Source: Bog-950 sp044225825
Lineage (GTDB): Bacteria > Bacteroidota > Bacteroidia > Chitinophagales > LD1
NCBI GenBank assembly: GCA_044225825.1
Contig: JBGAIB010000002.1
Span: forward strand, 1 to 64,000
Direction of reading: 5' to 3'
Length of the DNA stretch: 64,000 nucleotides
Below the pieces are notes generated by a model that saw nothing but the letters and a program-made list of their open reading frames with translations, was not told where the DNA came from and did not search any database. Made by a program: the position numbers and the translations under genes. Shown piece after piece: positions 28,436 through 37,825 of the stretch; position 1 is the stretch's first letter, and each line of letters begins with the position of its first letter.

Positions 28436-29503
28436 GTGGCACAAAGCGCAAAAAAATTACTGGTGGCAGTACTGGATTGGGGCCTCGGCCATGCTACGCG
28501 CAGCCTGGTGCTCATACGGGCCTTACAACAACGGGGTTGCCGGGTATCCGTTGCAGCTTCGGGCGATGCGCTCTTACTACTGAAGAAAGAACTACCGGGC
28601 GTTGAGGCATTTGAATTGCCAGGGTATAATCCCGTGTATCCTGCCTCAGGGGCTATGGTTTTTAAAATGGGTTTGCAGTTGCCGCACTTTATCAATGTAA
28701 TTAACAGCGAACAGCAGGCCATTGAAAATCTGGTGAAGGAGCATGCCATCGATATCGTAATCTCCGATAACCGGTACGGTGCTTATTCTAAAAAAGTGAA
28801 GTCGGTTTTTGTAAGCCACCAGTTACAGGTGTTAATGCCCGCCGCATTTAAGTGGATGCAGCCTGCTGTAAATTACTTTAACCACCGGCAGATAAGTCGT
28901 TTTACCGCCTGCTGGGCCCCGGCCCCGGCCAATCATCCTTTTGCGGAACTGATGCCAGCCGCTACACTGCAACCACCCGTGCAATACATTGGTTACCTAT
29001 CGCGCCTTCGGTTCGTGCAACAGCCCCTTACCTATAAGTTGGCCGTGCTATGCAGCGGACCTGAACCTCAACGCAGTTTGTTTGAACAAATAGCGCTGAA
29101 GGAACTGCAACAGGTGGAAGGAAACGTACTGCTAATAAGGGGTAAGCCCGCTGAGACAAAAGCACCGGTTACAAGTACCGGTAATGTAACCGTAGTAAAT
29201 TTTTTAGATAGTGCAGCTATGAGTAAAGCCATGGCTCAAAGCGAGTTTATTTTAACACGGCCGGGGTATAGTACGGTAATGGACCTCGGAAAATTGGGCA
29301 AGAAGGCCATCTTTGTGCCCACGCCGGGGCAAACCGAACAAGAATACATCGGCGAAGTTTTAATGAAAAACGGAACAGCCTTATGCATGCCGCAACACAA
29401 GTTTAATTTGCAGCAGGCACTAAAGCTATCCGTTAATTATACCGGCTTTAAACCGACGGCCAATGATCACGCGCTGCAAAGCGCTTTAGATTTATTGTTA
29501 TGA
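28436..29503 (+). CDS. MurG/GT28-like glycosyltransferase
   Basis: 355 residues, beginning at GTG 28436. A GT-B fold: the N-domain starts LLVAVLDWGLGHATRSLVLIRAL (glycine/histidine-rich acceptor loop) and the C-domain carries ILTRPGYSTVMDLGKLGKKAIFVPTPGQTEQEYIG, the nucleotide-sugar binding signature of the MurG/UGT superfamily. Family members transfer sugars from UDP-donors to lipids or surface glycans. True MurG is not meant: the N-terminal and central motifs differ. It overlaps dgkA by four bases (ATGA), so the two are translationally coupled. Confidence 0.82.
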   Translation: MAQSAKKLLVAVLDWGLGHATRSLVLIRALQQRGCRVSVAASGDALLLLKKELPGVEAFELPGYNPVYPASGAMVFKMGLQLPHFINVINSEQQAIENLVKEHAIDIVISDNRYGAYSKKVKSVFVSHQLQVLMPAAFKWMQPAVNYFNHRQISRFTACWAPAPANHPFAELMPAATLQPPVQYIGYLSRLRFVQQPLTYKLAVLCSGPEPQRSLFEQIALKELQQVEGNVLLIRGKPAETKAPVTSTGNVTVVNFLDSAAMSKAMAQSEFILTRPGYSTVMDLGKLGKKAIFVPTPGQTEQEYIGEVLMKNGTALCMPQHKFNLQQALKLSVNYTGFKPTANDHALQSALDLLL

Positions 29504-29865
29504 ACGTGTGGAAGTTTTTAAAAGGCTTTATGTATGCCATTAACGGTATACTGATAGCGGTTAAGGAACAGTTGAATCTAAAAATTCATCTGCTGGCCCT
29601 GGTGGTAGTAACCATTGCGGGTATTTTTTTTGACCTGAATGCGGTGGAATGGGCTATTATATTTTTAACCTTTGGCCTGGTAATTGCAACCGAAATGGTG
29701 AATACCGCTATCGAATACCTGGTAGATATGGTGCAGCCGGAATTTCATCCGCAGGCTGGAAAGGTAAAGGATGTGGCCGCAGGGGCTGTGCTCATTGCCG
29801 CCATTATTGCGGTAACGGTAGCCATTACCATTTTTGGTAACAAATTTTTTAACGAGATATTATGA
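29500..29865 (+). CDS. dgkA: diacylglycerol kinase, DgkA family
   Basis: 121 residues with three membrane helices (about 33-50, 53-72, 94-115) and the family signature ATEMVNTAIEYLVD (catalytic Glu in E-M-x-N-T-A-I-E). The C-terminal KVKDVAAGAVLIAAI is also typical. It phosphorylates diacylglycerol, or undecaprenol in some bacteria, recycling lipid carriers; that fits its coupling with a glycosyltransferase. Overlaps of 4 bp (ATGA) with both neighbours define a compact operon. Confidence 0.92.
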   Translation: MNVWKFLKGFMYAINGILIAVKEQLNLKIHLLALVVVTIAGIFFDLNAVEWAIIFLTFGLVIATEMVNTAIEYLVDMVQPEFHPQAGKVKDVAAGAVLIAAIIAVTVAITIFGNKFFNEIL

Positions 29866-30581
29866 TAAAATCAACCCTGTCTATCTGTTTGCTTTTTTGT
29901 CTGCATTGGGCCGTGGCGCAAACCACTGCCTTCGAGGGCACCATCAAGGTAAACTTTACGAATGAAAAAGCGGTTACCACTGTTGCCGAAATAAAGGTGA
30001 AAGGCAATCAGGTATATATCAGGCAAACCCAGAACGGCAATAAAAAATACAGTGCCTTTGTCATTAATCTCGAGAAACGCGAATTGTATACGCTTTCGCA
30101 GGCCGATAAAAAAGTATGCATCAAGTATAACTACGACTCGCTGTTGAATTACTACGAACGCGAAGGAGTTAAAGAAGGATACGCTAAAACCTATAGCCTT
30201 GAATTAAAGGAAACGGACAAAACCAAACAGGAAGGCGGAAACAACCTGGTAAAGGCCGTGGGCGAAAACAATTTTGTAAAAGTAACTGCCTGGCTTAGCG
30301 ATGCTAAATTGCCCTTAAACGACCTGGTGCCTTTTCTTCGCCTTATCGGTAACTGGAATGAAGCCGAAGGAGGAACCAAAGTGGTAACCGAGGCGGAGGT
30401 AAACAACAAAATCAGCAAGAAGGAAAGTAAGCTGAAGGTAGAAGCAAAAAAGGAAACGATTGCCAAAGAAACCTTCGACCTGCCTAAGGATTACGTGCAA
30501 AAAGATTTTGCTGTACTGATGGTCCAACAAAAAGGCACGAAGGAACTGCGCACCGTAATTGAAACCTTCGGCGAGTTCTAA
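29862..30581 (+). CDS. secreted DUF4412 domain protein
   Basis: 239 residues with a signal peptide (MIKSTLSICLLFCLHWAVAQ). The rest is a single beta-rich domain: FEGTIKVNFTN, VKGNQVYIRQ, INLEKRELYTLSQADKK, the run typical of DUF4412 proteins of Bacteroidota. Predicted periplasmic or outer-membrane-facing; function is unknown. It overlaps dgkA by four bases and ends 22 bp before the convergent lspA. Confidence 0.75.
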   Translation: MIKSTLSICLLFCLHWAVAQTTAFEGTIKVNFTNEKAVTTVAEIKVKGNQVYIRQTQNGNKKYSAFVINLEKRELYTLSQADKKVCIKYNYDSLLNYYEREGVKEGYAKTYSLELKETDKTKQEGGNNLVKAVGENNFVKVTAWLSDAKLPLNDLVPFLRLIGNWNEAEGGTKVVTEAEVNNKISKKESKLKVEAKKETIAKETFDLPKDYVQKDFAVLMVQQKGTKELRTVIETFGEF

Positions 30582-30603
30582 AACAAAGGCGGCCATTAAA
30601 AAA

Positions 30604-31254
30604 CTAGGCGGTAGGGGCAACAGGAAGGTCGCTTTCCGGCTGTTCAGTTACTACCGGTTCCGGATCTTTAAAAAACACCCGGTTAAACAACAATATCAGC
30701 AATACGCCGGTAGTTATAGCGGCATCGGCAATGTTGAATACCGGCCTGAAAAACTCCAGTGGCTCACCACCCCAAAACGGAAACCACGAAGGATAAACGC
30801 CCTGGTAAATAGGGAACCACAACATATCCACTACATGCCCCTGCATAAATCCGGCATAACCCTGTTTAGGAAATAACTGTGCCACATGATACGTGCTATC
30901 GCTAAAAATCAGTCCATAAAAAGTGCCGTCAATCATATTGCCGATAGCGCCGGCCAGTATCATACTAACAGCTGTAACAAAACCCCAATGGGCCTGTTGC
31001 TGCACAATTTTATACAGGTAATACATGCCGCCGATTCCGGCAGCCAGACGAAAGAAACTTAAAAACAGCTTACCCCAAACACCCGGTAGTTTCATGCCAA
31101 AGGCCATCCCTTCGTTTTCAGTAAAGTGAATGACGAACCAATTGGTAACTGGTATTTCGTCACCCATTATCAGGTGGGTTTTAATCCAGATCTTTAGCGC
31201 CTGATCAATAAAGATGATAGCTATAATTATAATCAGCGCTTTCGAAAGCTTCAT
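30604..31254 (-). CDS. lspA: lipoprotein signal peptidase II, second copy of tandem pair
   Basis: 216 residues with four predicted helices (about 5-22, 68-86, 92-110, 172-190). The catalytic aspartates are in GAIGNMIDG and FRPVFNIADAAI, and FTENEGMAF matches the conserved substrate-side motif. The extended region QGYAGFMQGHVVDMLWFP with its loop is the Bacteroidota variant. It cleaves the signal peptide before the lipidated cysteine of prolipoproteins. The tail DPEPVVTEQPESDLPVAPTA is longer than in the neighbour copy. It lies 15 bp after the first copy in the ileS transcript. Confidence 0.92.
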   Translation of the reverse strand: MKLSKALIIIIAIIFIDQALKIWIKTHLIMGDEIPVTNWFVIHFTENEGMAFGMKLPGVWGKLFLSFFRLAAGIGGMYYLYKIVQQQAHWGFVTAVSMILAGAIGNMIDGTFYGLIFSDSTYHVAQLFPKQGYAGFMQGHVVDMLWFPIYQGVYPSWFPFWGGEPLEFFRPVFNIADAAITTGVLLILLFNRVFFKDPEPVVTEQPESDLPVAPTA

Positions 31255-31269
31255 GCCAGCACAATTAAA

Positions 31270-31902
31270 CTAGGCGTTGCCTGCAGCAGTCGCTGCTTCG
31301 TTTGCCCGCTCCTCTTTAAAAAATACACCCTGAAAAAGCAGGATAATGATTACACCCACGGTGATAGCCGCATCGGCAACATTAAATATGGCCGGGAAAA
31401 ACTGAAAGCTTTGTCCGCCCACGCCAGGCACCCAATTAGGGTAATGCCCGGTAAACAACGGAAACCAGAACATATCTACCACATGGCCCTGCATAAAGCC
31501 GGCATAGCCCTGGGCAGGAAAAACCTCGGCAATGCGATAATGGCTATCGCCAAAGATGATTCCGTAAAACATTCCGTCAATTAGGTTGCCGATGGTACCG
31601 GCCAGTATCAGGCAAACGCTCAGGATAAATCCCCAGTGTGCATGGCGCTTTACCAGCGTAGTTAAATACCAGATGCCAACGCCTGCTGCAATGGTGCGAA
31701 ACAGGCTAAGAAATAATTTGCCAAACGCGCCGGGCAGTACCATGCTAAAGGCCATGCCTACGTTCTCAGTAAAATGCAGCCTGAACCAACTGGTAATAAC
31801 GATCTCCTCTTCCAACATTAAGTGGGTTTTCATCCAAATCTTAATGGCCTGGTCGGCAAGCACCAGTACGAGTATAAGCAGCAAGCTTTTCTTTAACGTC
31901 AT
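31270..31902 (-). CDS. lspA: lipoprotein signal peptidase II, first copy of tandem pair
   Basis: 210 residues, same layout and about half identical by eye to the downstream copy. Catalytic aspartates are kept (GTIGNLIDG, AIFNVADAAI), as is FTENVGMAF. The start codon overlaps the ileS stop by one base (TAATG), so translation is coupled to ileS; ileS-lspA adjacency is common in bacteria. Both copies look active, so one is unlikely to be a decaying duplicate. Either could have acquired a different substrate set or regulation. Confidence 0.93.
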   Translation of the reverse strand: MTLKKSLLLILVLVLADQAIKIWMKTHLMLEEEIVITSWFRLHFTENVGMAFSMVLPGAFGKLFLSLFRTIAAGVGIWYLTTLVKRHAHWGFILSVCLILAGTIGNLIDGMFYGIIFGDSHYRIAEVFPAQGYAGFMQGHVVDMFWFPLFTGHYPNWVPGVGGQSFQFFPAIFNVADAAITVGVIIILLFQGVFFKEERANEAATAAGNA

Positions 31903-34900
31903 TAGTTCAGTTCTACTTTAACCTTCAGCATTTCCTCATTCATCTCCACCTCATCAAATTCAGGCAGCGCTTCCACCAGCAAAATTTCTTTTGCCAGAAT
32001 TTCGCTGCTGATATACTCCTTAAACTTGCTGAGTGCCTGCTCAAAAGTAGCATTCTTTACCACGCTAACTTTAATGCGGTCCAGTACCTGAAAGTCTTTA
32101 TCCTTCCGCAGGTTCTGTATTTTGTTGATGAATTCGCGGGCGTTACCTTCCTGGCGCAACTCGTCGGTAATGGTAATATCCAGTGCTACCGTTAATCCGT
32201 TATCACTGGCTACCAGCCAACCCGGTATATCTTCCGTTAAAATTTCTACATCTGCCAAGGTCAACTCAAACTTGTCGCCATCCAGGTTCAGCTCATAGGC
32301 ACCTTTTGTTTCTATGGCACGTATGTCATCCTGGTTAAAGGCCAGCACGGCGTTTTGAATAGCCTTCATCTTCGGACCGGCCTTTTTACCCAGTTCCTTA
32401 AAGTTTGGCTTAATCTTCTTCTTCACAATTCCTGAAGCATCGGTTACGTATTCCAGTTGCTTTACGTTTACCTCACCCAGTATATAGCCTTCTACCTTCT
32501 CAAACTGCTGTTGTTGCTTTTCGCTCAATACGGGTATTAATATCTTAGATAACGGCTGACGCACTTTTATCTTTTCCTTTTTACGCAGCGAAAGTATCAG
32601 CGAGCAGGTGCGCTGGGCCAGTTCCATACGCTCTTCCAAATCGCGGTCAATAGCAGCATTGGTTGCTTTGGTCAGCAGCGTCAGGTGCACGCTTTCCCAC
32701 TTCAGCGGGGTATTGTTCTTAACCGCTTCGGCACGTACGCTATCGGTAAGGTTTTTATACATAAAGTCGCTGAAGAACGGCGAAACAGGAGCCATCAGCT
32801 GCACCACCACATTCAAACACTCAAACAATGTTTCGTAAGCGGCTTTTTTGTCTTCGCTCATCTCGCCTTTCCAGAAACGGCGGCGGTTTAAGCGCACATA
32901 CCAGTTGCTCAGGTCTTCGTCCACAAACTTCTCGATAGCGCGGGCGGCTTTGGTTGGTTCGTAGTCGTTGTAATAACCTGTTACGTCTATTATCAGCGAG
33001 TTTAATTTCGAGATGATCCAGCGGTCCAGCTCCGGACGCTTGGTCAATGGCACTATATTTTGCTCGTCAATCTTCCAGCCATCAATGTTGGCATACAGCG
33101 CAAAAAAGGCGTAGGTGTTATACAAGGTACCGAAATGTGAACGCATTACGTCCTGCAAACCGGCTACGTCAAACTTCATGTTCTCCCAAGGATCGCTGTT
33201 GCGCATCATATACCAGCGCGTAACATCCGCCGAGTATTCGGCAATGGTTTTAAACGGATCAACCACATTACCTAAACGCTTGCTCATTTTGTTGCCGTTC
33301 TTGTCGAGCAACAAGCCATTGCTCACCACGTTTTTGTAAGCCGGATATTTACCATCGGTTAGGGCGGTAGCCAACACGTGCAGGGTAAAGAACCAACCGC
33401 GCGTTTGGTCAACACCTTCAGCAATATAATCGCCGGGGAAAAACGGACCGGGCACTAAAAAGCCGTTGGCATCCAGTGTTCCAACCTTGTCCTGATTTTC
33501 GAAAGGCCAGTGATGTTGAGCATACGGCATGGCACCACTGTCAAACCACACATCAATCAAATCGGGCACGCGCTGCATAGGCTTGCCGCTTTTGCTTACC
33601 AGCACTATGTTGTCTACGTAAGGTTTATGCAGTTCAAGCTCGCCTTCGCGGTTTCTTATTTCTGCATCCTTGCTTAGCACACCGGCGGCAATGGCCTTGT
33701 CAATTTCAGCTTGCAACTGGGCCAGCGAACCAATGCACAGTTCTTCGCTGCCATCTTCGGTAGTCCATATCGGCAGCGGGGTGCCCCAGTAACGGCTACG
33801 CGACAGGTTCCAGTCTACCAGGTTTTCCAGCCATTGCCCGAAACGGCCTTCGCCCGTATGTGCGGGCTTCCAGTTAATGGTTTTGTTGCTGGCAATCAGT
33901 TTATCCTTAATAGCAGTGGTGCGTATAAACCAGCTATCCAGCGGGTAGTAAATCACCGGTTTATCGGTTCGCCAGCAATGCGGATAGCTGTGCACATATT
34001 TTTCTGTTTTAAACAGTTTGTTCTCCAGCTTCAGTTTCAACACTATCAAATCATCAGCGCTCATAAAGCTCTTGAGGTCAGCGATGATGTTGTTTACGCG
34101 CAGTATTTCTTTCTGCAGATGAAACTCTTTCTCTTTTTCCTCGGCGGTATAATAATCTTCCTTAACATAACGTCCGTCCAGCGGAAATACCGGGTCGTTC
34201 ACAGCATCTACAAACTTACCCTGTTTATCAACCAGGGTAAGCGCACCAATACCATTTTGTTTGGCCACCTTAAAGTCATCGCTACCAAACGAAGGGGCAA
34301 TGTGCACTATACCCGTACCGTCGGTGGTAGTTACAAAATCGCCACACACCACACGGAAGGCATCGCCATCGGTTGGTTGGGCATACGGCAATAACTGTTC
34401 GTAGCGTAAACCTTCCAAGTCGCCGCCTTTAAATTTTTTTACTAACGCATAAGGTATGTGCTTATCACCCGCTTTATAATCCCCTAACTGCAGTGCTGCG
34501 TCCTCGGGGCTAAAGTACTTGCCCATTAAGTCCTTAGCCAATACTACTGTAATAGGTTTATGCGTAAACTGGTTAAAGGTTTTCACCAGCACGTAATCAA
34601 TTTCCTTGCCCACTGCTAATGCGGTGTTGCTTGGCAAAGTCCATGGGGTGGTGGTCCATGCCAGTATGCGCACATCCTCGTCAGCACTTGCAAACAGAAA
34701 AGCACTCTTTTCATCCTGCTTTACCTTAAACATCGCTACCGCCGTAGCATCCTTTACATCGCGGTAACAGCCCGGCTGGTTCAACTCGTGCGAGCTTAAA
34801 CCGGTGCCTGCTGCAGGCGAATAGGGTTGAATGGTATAGCCTTCGTATAGCAATCCTTTGTCGTAAAACATTTTTAGGATAGCCCACAAACTTTCGATGT

Positions 34901-35387
34901 AGTTATTTTCGTAAGTGATATACGGATGGTCCAGGTCAACCCAATAACCCATTTTTTGGGTCAGGTCGTTCCAAACGCCGGTAAACTTCATTACATCCTC
35001 GCGGCACAGGCGGTTGTATTCGGCAACGGTAATTTTGGTGCCGATATCAGCCTTGGTAATGCCCAATTGTTTCTCCACGCCCAACTCCACAGGCAGGCCG
35101 TGGGTATCCCAACCGGCCTTGCGTTCCACGCGGTAGCCTTCCAGCGTTTTAAAACGGCAGAAAAGGTCCTTAATGGTGCGGCTCATCACGTGGTGAATGC
35201 CCGGCATGCCATTGGCGCTCGGCGGACCTTCATAAAACACAAAGCGCTTGTCCTCGGGGCGGCTGCTAACGCTTTTTTCAAAGATGCCGGCCTCCTGCCA
35301 CCATTGCAGGATGTTTTTCTCCATTTCGGGCAAATTCAATTGTCCAAACTCGGGATAGGCGGCTGTTTCTGGATTTTTCCTTTTCAT
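31902..35387 (-). CDS. ileS: isoleucine--tRNA ligase (IleRS, GxHH signature)
   Basis: 1161 residues, a class I synthetase with Rossmann core, CP1 editing domain (TTPWTLPSNTA, GTGIVHIAPSFGSDD) and anticodon-binding C-domain. The catalytic KMSKS is intact (NGNKMSKRLG). The HxGH motif is instead GIHH (residues 63-66, bases 35190-35201): positions one and three are swapped. This variant is known from eukaryote-like, mupirocin-resistant IleRS2 enzymes. The long C-terminus (about residue 900-1161) is also of that type. It is the only ileS in the window and the first gene of the ileS-lspA-lspA transcript. Confidence 0.95.
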   Translation of the reverse strand: MKRKNPETAAYPEFGQLNLPEMEKNILQWWQEAGIFEKSVSSRPEDKRFVFYEGPPSANGMPGIHHVMSRTIKDLFCRFKTLEGYRVERKAGWDTHGLPVELGVEKQLGITKADIGTKITVAEYNRLCREDVMKFTGVWNDLTQKMGYWVDLDHPYITYENNYIESLWAILKMFYDKGLLYEGYTIQPYSPAAGTGLSSHELNQPGCYRDVKDATAVAMFKVKQDEKSAFLFASADEDVRILAWTTTPWTLPSNTALAVGKEIDYVLVKTFNQFTHKPITVVLAKDLMGKYFSPEDAALQLGDYKAGDKHIPYALVKKFKGGDLEGLRYEQLLPYAQPTDGDAFRVVCGDFVTTTDGTGIVHIAPSFGSDDFKVAKQNGIGALTLVDKQGKFVDAVNDPVFPLDGRYVKEDYYTAEEKEKEFHLQKEILRVNNIIADLKSFMSADDLIVLKLKLENKLFKTEKYVHSYPHCWRTDKPVIYYPLDSWFIRTTAIKDKLIASNKTINWKPAHTGEGRFGQWLENLVDWNLSRSRYWGTPLPIWTTEDGSEELCIGSLAQLQAEIDKAIAAGVLSKDAEIRNREGELELHKPYVDNIVLVSKSGKPMQRVPDLIDVWFDSGAMPYAQHHWPFENQDKVGTLDANGFLVPGPFFPGDYIAEGVDQTRGWFFTLHVLATALTDGKYPAYKNVVSNGLLLDKNGNKMSKRLGNVVDPFKTIAEYSADVTRWYMMRNSDPWENMKFDVAGLQDVMRSHFGTLYNTYAFFALYANIDGWKIDEQNIVPLTKRPELDRWIISKLNSLIIDVTGYYNDYEPTKAARAIEKFVDEDLSNWYVRLNRRRFWKGEMSEDKKAAYETLFECLNVVVQLMAPVSPFFSDFMYKNLTDSVRAEAVKNNTPLKWESVHLTLLTKATNAAIDRDLEERMELAQRTCSLILSLRKKEKIKVRQPLSKILIPVLSEKQQQQFEKVEGYILGEVNVKQLEYVTDASGIVKKKIKPNFKELGKKAGPKMKAIQNAVLAFNQDDIRAIETKGAYELNLDGDKFELTLADVEILTEDIPGWLVASDNGLTVALDITITDELRQEGNAREFINKIQNLRKDKDFQVLDRIKVSVVKNATFEQALSKFKEYISSEILAKEILLVEALPEFDEVEMNEEMLKVKVELN

Positions 35388-35500
35388 AATAAGCCCGCGA
35401 AGATAACTAATGAGCGTTTAATGCCCGTACCTTACGGCCCCTAAAACCACAATAACCCTTCTTAATTCACGTTAATGCTCAGTTTTAATACTTTAGCACA

Positions 35501-37822
35501 ATGCGCAAATTGGCAGGCTTAGTGGCCTTTTTTGGTATAATTAGTGTGGCACAAGCCCAGGAAAGGGTATTGGGTACCTGGAAGATGTTCTTGTCTTATT
35601 CCGTTTCGCAAGGTATTTGCAATGCCGGCGATAAGGTATTTACAGCCGCCAGTAAGTCTATTTTCTCCTACGAAAAAAGCACCGGTGTTATCCGAACCTA
35701 CGATAAAAGCACCGGCCTTAGCGATGTGGGCATTACTGCTATTGCTTATGATAACTCCACCGGCACTCTGGTAATAGCCTACACCAACAGCAATATCGAC
35801 CTGCTGGTAAACGAAACGGAAGTGTACAACATCCGTGATATAAAAAACGAGATTTCCTCGGGAGCCATTAATATTTACAGTTTATATACCGTAGCCGGCA
35901 AATGCTATGTTTCTACCGATGTGGGTATTTCCGAAATTAACCTTACCCGGCACGAAATAAGCAACACCTATGTTATTGGTGCCGGTGGCGCACAGGTAAA
36001 GGTATTTACTACTAGTACCGACGCCACTACTATTTATGCGGCTACGCAGGAAGGCGTAAAATATGCCCCGCTTAATTCTACCAACCTCCAAAACTTTAAC
36101 TCCTGGACTGTTTTTGACACCACACAAGGACTGCCTGCTAAAAAAGCAAGCCTGGTGGCTGCCTATAATGGAAAGGTTTATGCCGTAATTGCCGGAGCAA
36201 CGGATACCTTGTATGAGCGTAACGGCAATAGCTGGTCGCGCATTTTTTACGACGCACAGGACACCATTACCAGCCTGAATGTAGTAAACGGCACCCTGTA
36301 TTTTACCACCTGGCAGGATGGAGGAAGTATACCGCCCAAAAACGGCAAAGTAGATCAGACCGGTGTTTTAACTGCAACTGCCTGCCAGGGCCACGGCAGA
36401 CCAATCGGTTGGTTCGAAGCCGACGGATGGTCGTGGGAGGGAGATTATTACAACGGCATGTTCCGTAATAATCTGAACGGATATTATGAAAACATTATAC
36501 CGGAAGGTCCTTACCGCTCCGATGTTTTTGATATTGAGATAGCGAATGGTAAAGTATATGTAGCCTCGGGCGGAACTACCGACTCCTGGGATCTAACCTA
36601 TAACCGTGGCGGTTTTAATATTTATGATGGTGCTGCCTGGGATAAACACAACCAAAATACGGATGCTGTACTTACCGACTACTCCGACCTTTTAGGCGTG
36701 GCACCGGTGCCGGCATTGGGCAAGGCATATTTTGCCTCCTTTCTTTCAGGCGTTGTACAATACGATTTAAACTCGCACAGCATTACTACTTACGATCAGC
36801 ACAGCACCGGCACAACGCTGGAGCCAACACAGGGAGATAATCTGCGTACAAAAATTTCCTGCATTACTGCTGACGACAACAATAACATATGGATGTGCAA
36901 CTCGGGTGGTTTGCGTATGTTGAAAATGATTAAACCCGACGGCACATGGAAGGATTTTAAAGTCCCCTATTCCTTCAGCATAATGAAGAAGATTGTGTTC
37001 GACGATTACGGCCAGCTGTGGGCACCAACGCGCAGTAACGGCTTATACGTATGGAGCCACAATAACACCCTCGACGATGAAAGCGACGATGCTTCCCGGT
37101 GGTTACACCCCGGCAGCGGCCAGGGCGGCTTACCCGACGACCAGGTGTTTTGTGTTGCCAAAGATTTGGATGGCAACATGTGGGTAGGTACCTACCAGGG
37201 TATCGGCGTATTCTATTGCCCAGGCAGTGTTTTAACACAAGGCGGTTGCGATGCCGACCAGATTAAAGTAGTTAACCCCGACGGTTATGTAGGCTACCTG
37301 TTTGGTACCGAAACCGTGCGTGCTATTGCCGTAGATGCCGCCAACCGCAAATGGGTGGGCACTACCAACGGCCTTTGGCTGATTTCGGCAGATGGCAAGG
37401 ATCAGCTGCTGAAGTTTACAGTAGATAACAGCCCGCTGCCGGCTAACCAGGTTACCGATATTGAAATAGACCCGGCAACCGGCGAGGTATTTATTGCTAC
37501 TACAGGTGGTATGGTTAGCTACCAGGGCGATGCAATTTCCCCCTGCGAAGATTGCGACGATAAAGCGCTGGTATATCCTAATCCGGTTAAGCCCGGCTAC
37601 GACGGCCCTATTGCTATTAAAGGCTTAACCGACCGCGCCTATGTAAAAATAACCGATGTGGCAGGCAACCTTATTTACCAGGGCAAGGCCAATGGCAGCC
37701 AGATGATTTGGGATGGCAAAAACTATAAAGGCGAACGCGCAAAAAGCGGTGTTTACCTGGTGTTCAGCTCTACCGATTTAGGCAAAGAAAAGAAGGTGGC
37801 TAAAATCCTTATTGCCAATTAA
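35501..37822 (+). CDS. porZ: PorZ-like T9SS protein (beta-propellers plus C-terminal domain)
   Basis: 773 residues, close to the known PorZ length. Signal peptide (MRKLAGLVAFFGIISVAQA), then two regions of repeated propeller blades (e.g. IWMCNSGGLRML, LWAPTRSNGLYVW, MWVGTYQGIGVF, KWVGTTNGLWLI) and a last 85-residue domain (ALVYPNPVKPGYDGPIAIKGL... GVYLVFSSTDLG). PorZ sits at the cell surface and helps attach anionic LPS to T9SS cargo. The layout and nearby recO (39543) agree with PorZ; the blade motifs alone would also fit two-component-regulator-like propellers. Confidence 0.78.
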   Translation: MRKLAGLVAFFGIISVAQAQERVLGTWKMFLSYSVSQGICNAGDKVFTAASKSIFSYEKSTGVIRTYDKSTGLSDVGITAIAYDNSTGTLVIAYTNSNIDLLVNETEVYNIRDIKNEISSGAINIYSLYTVAGKCYVSTDVGISEINLTRHEISNTYVIGAGGAQVKVFTTSTDATTIYAATQEGVKYAPLNSTNLQNFNSWTVFDTTQGLPAKKASLVAAYNGKVYAVIAGATDTLYERNGNSWSRIFYDAQDTITSLNVVNGTLYFTTWQDGGSIPPKNGKVDQTGVLTATACQGHGRPIGWFEADGWSWEGDYYNGMFRNNLNGYYENIIPEGPYRSDVFDIEIANGKVYVASGGTTDSWDLTYNRGGFNIYDGAAWDKHNQNTDAVLTDYSDLLGVAPVPALGKAYFASFLSGVVQYDLNSHSITTYDQHSTGTTLEPTQGDNLRTKISCITADDNNNIWMCNSGGLRMLKMIKPDGTWKDFKVPYSFSIMKKIVFDDYGQLWAPTRSNGLYVWSHNNTLDDESDDASRWLHPGSGQGGLPDDQVFCVAKDLDGNMWVGTYQGIGVFYCPGSVLTQGGCDADQIKVVNPDGYVGYLFGTETVRAIAVDAANRKWVGTTNGLWLISADGKDQLLKFTVDNSPLPANQVTDIEIDPATGEVFIATTGGMVSYQGDAISPCEDCDDKALVYPNPVKPGYDGPIAIKGLTDRAYVKITDVAGNLIYQGKANGSQMIWDGKNYKGERAKSGVYLVFSSTDLGKEKKVAKILIAN

Positions 37823-37825
37823 AAC

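Noticed and set aside
35501..37822. Two-component-system hybrid sensor
   Set aside because: Propeller blades are present but there is no kinase, receiver or transmembrane helix; length and C-terminal domain fit PorZ better.
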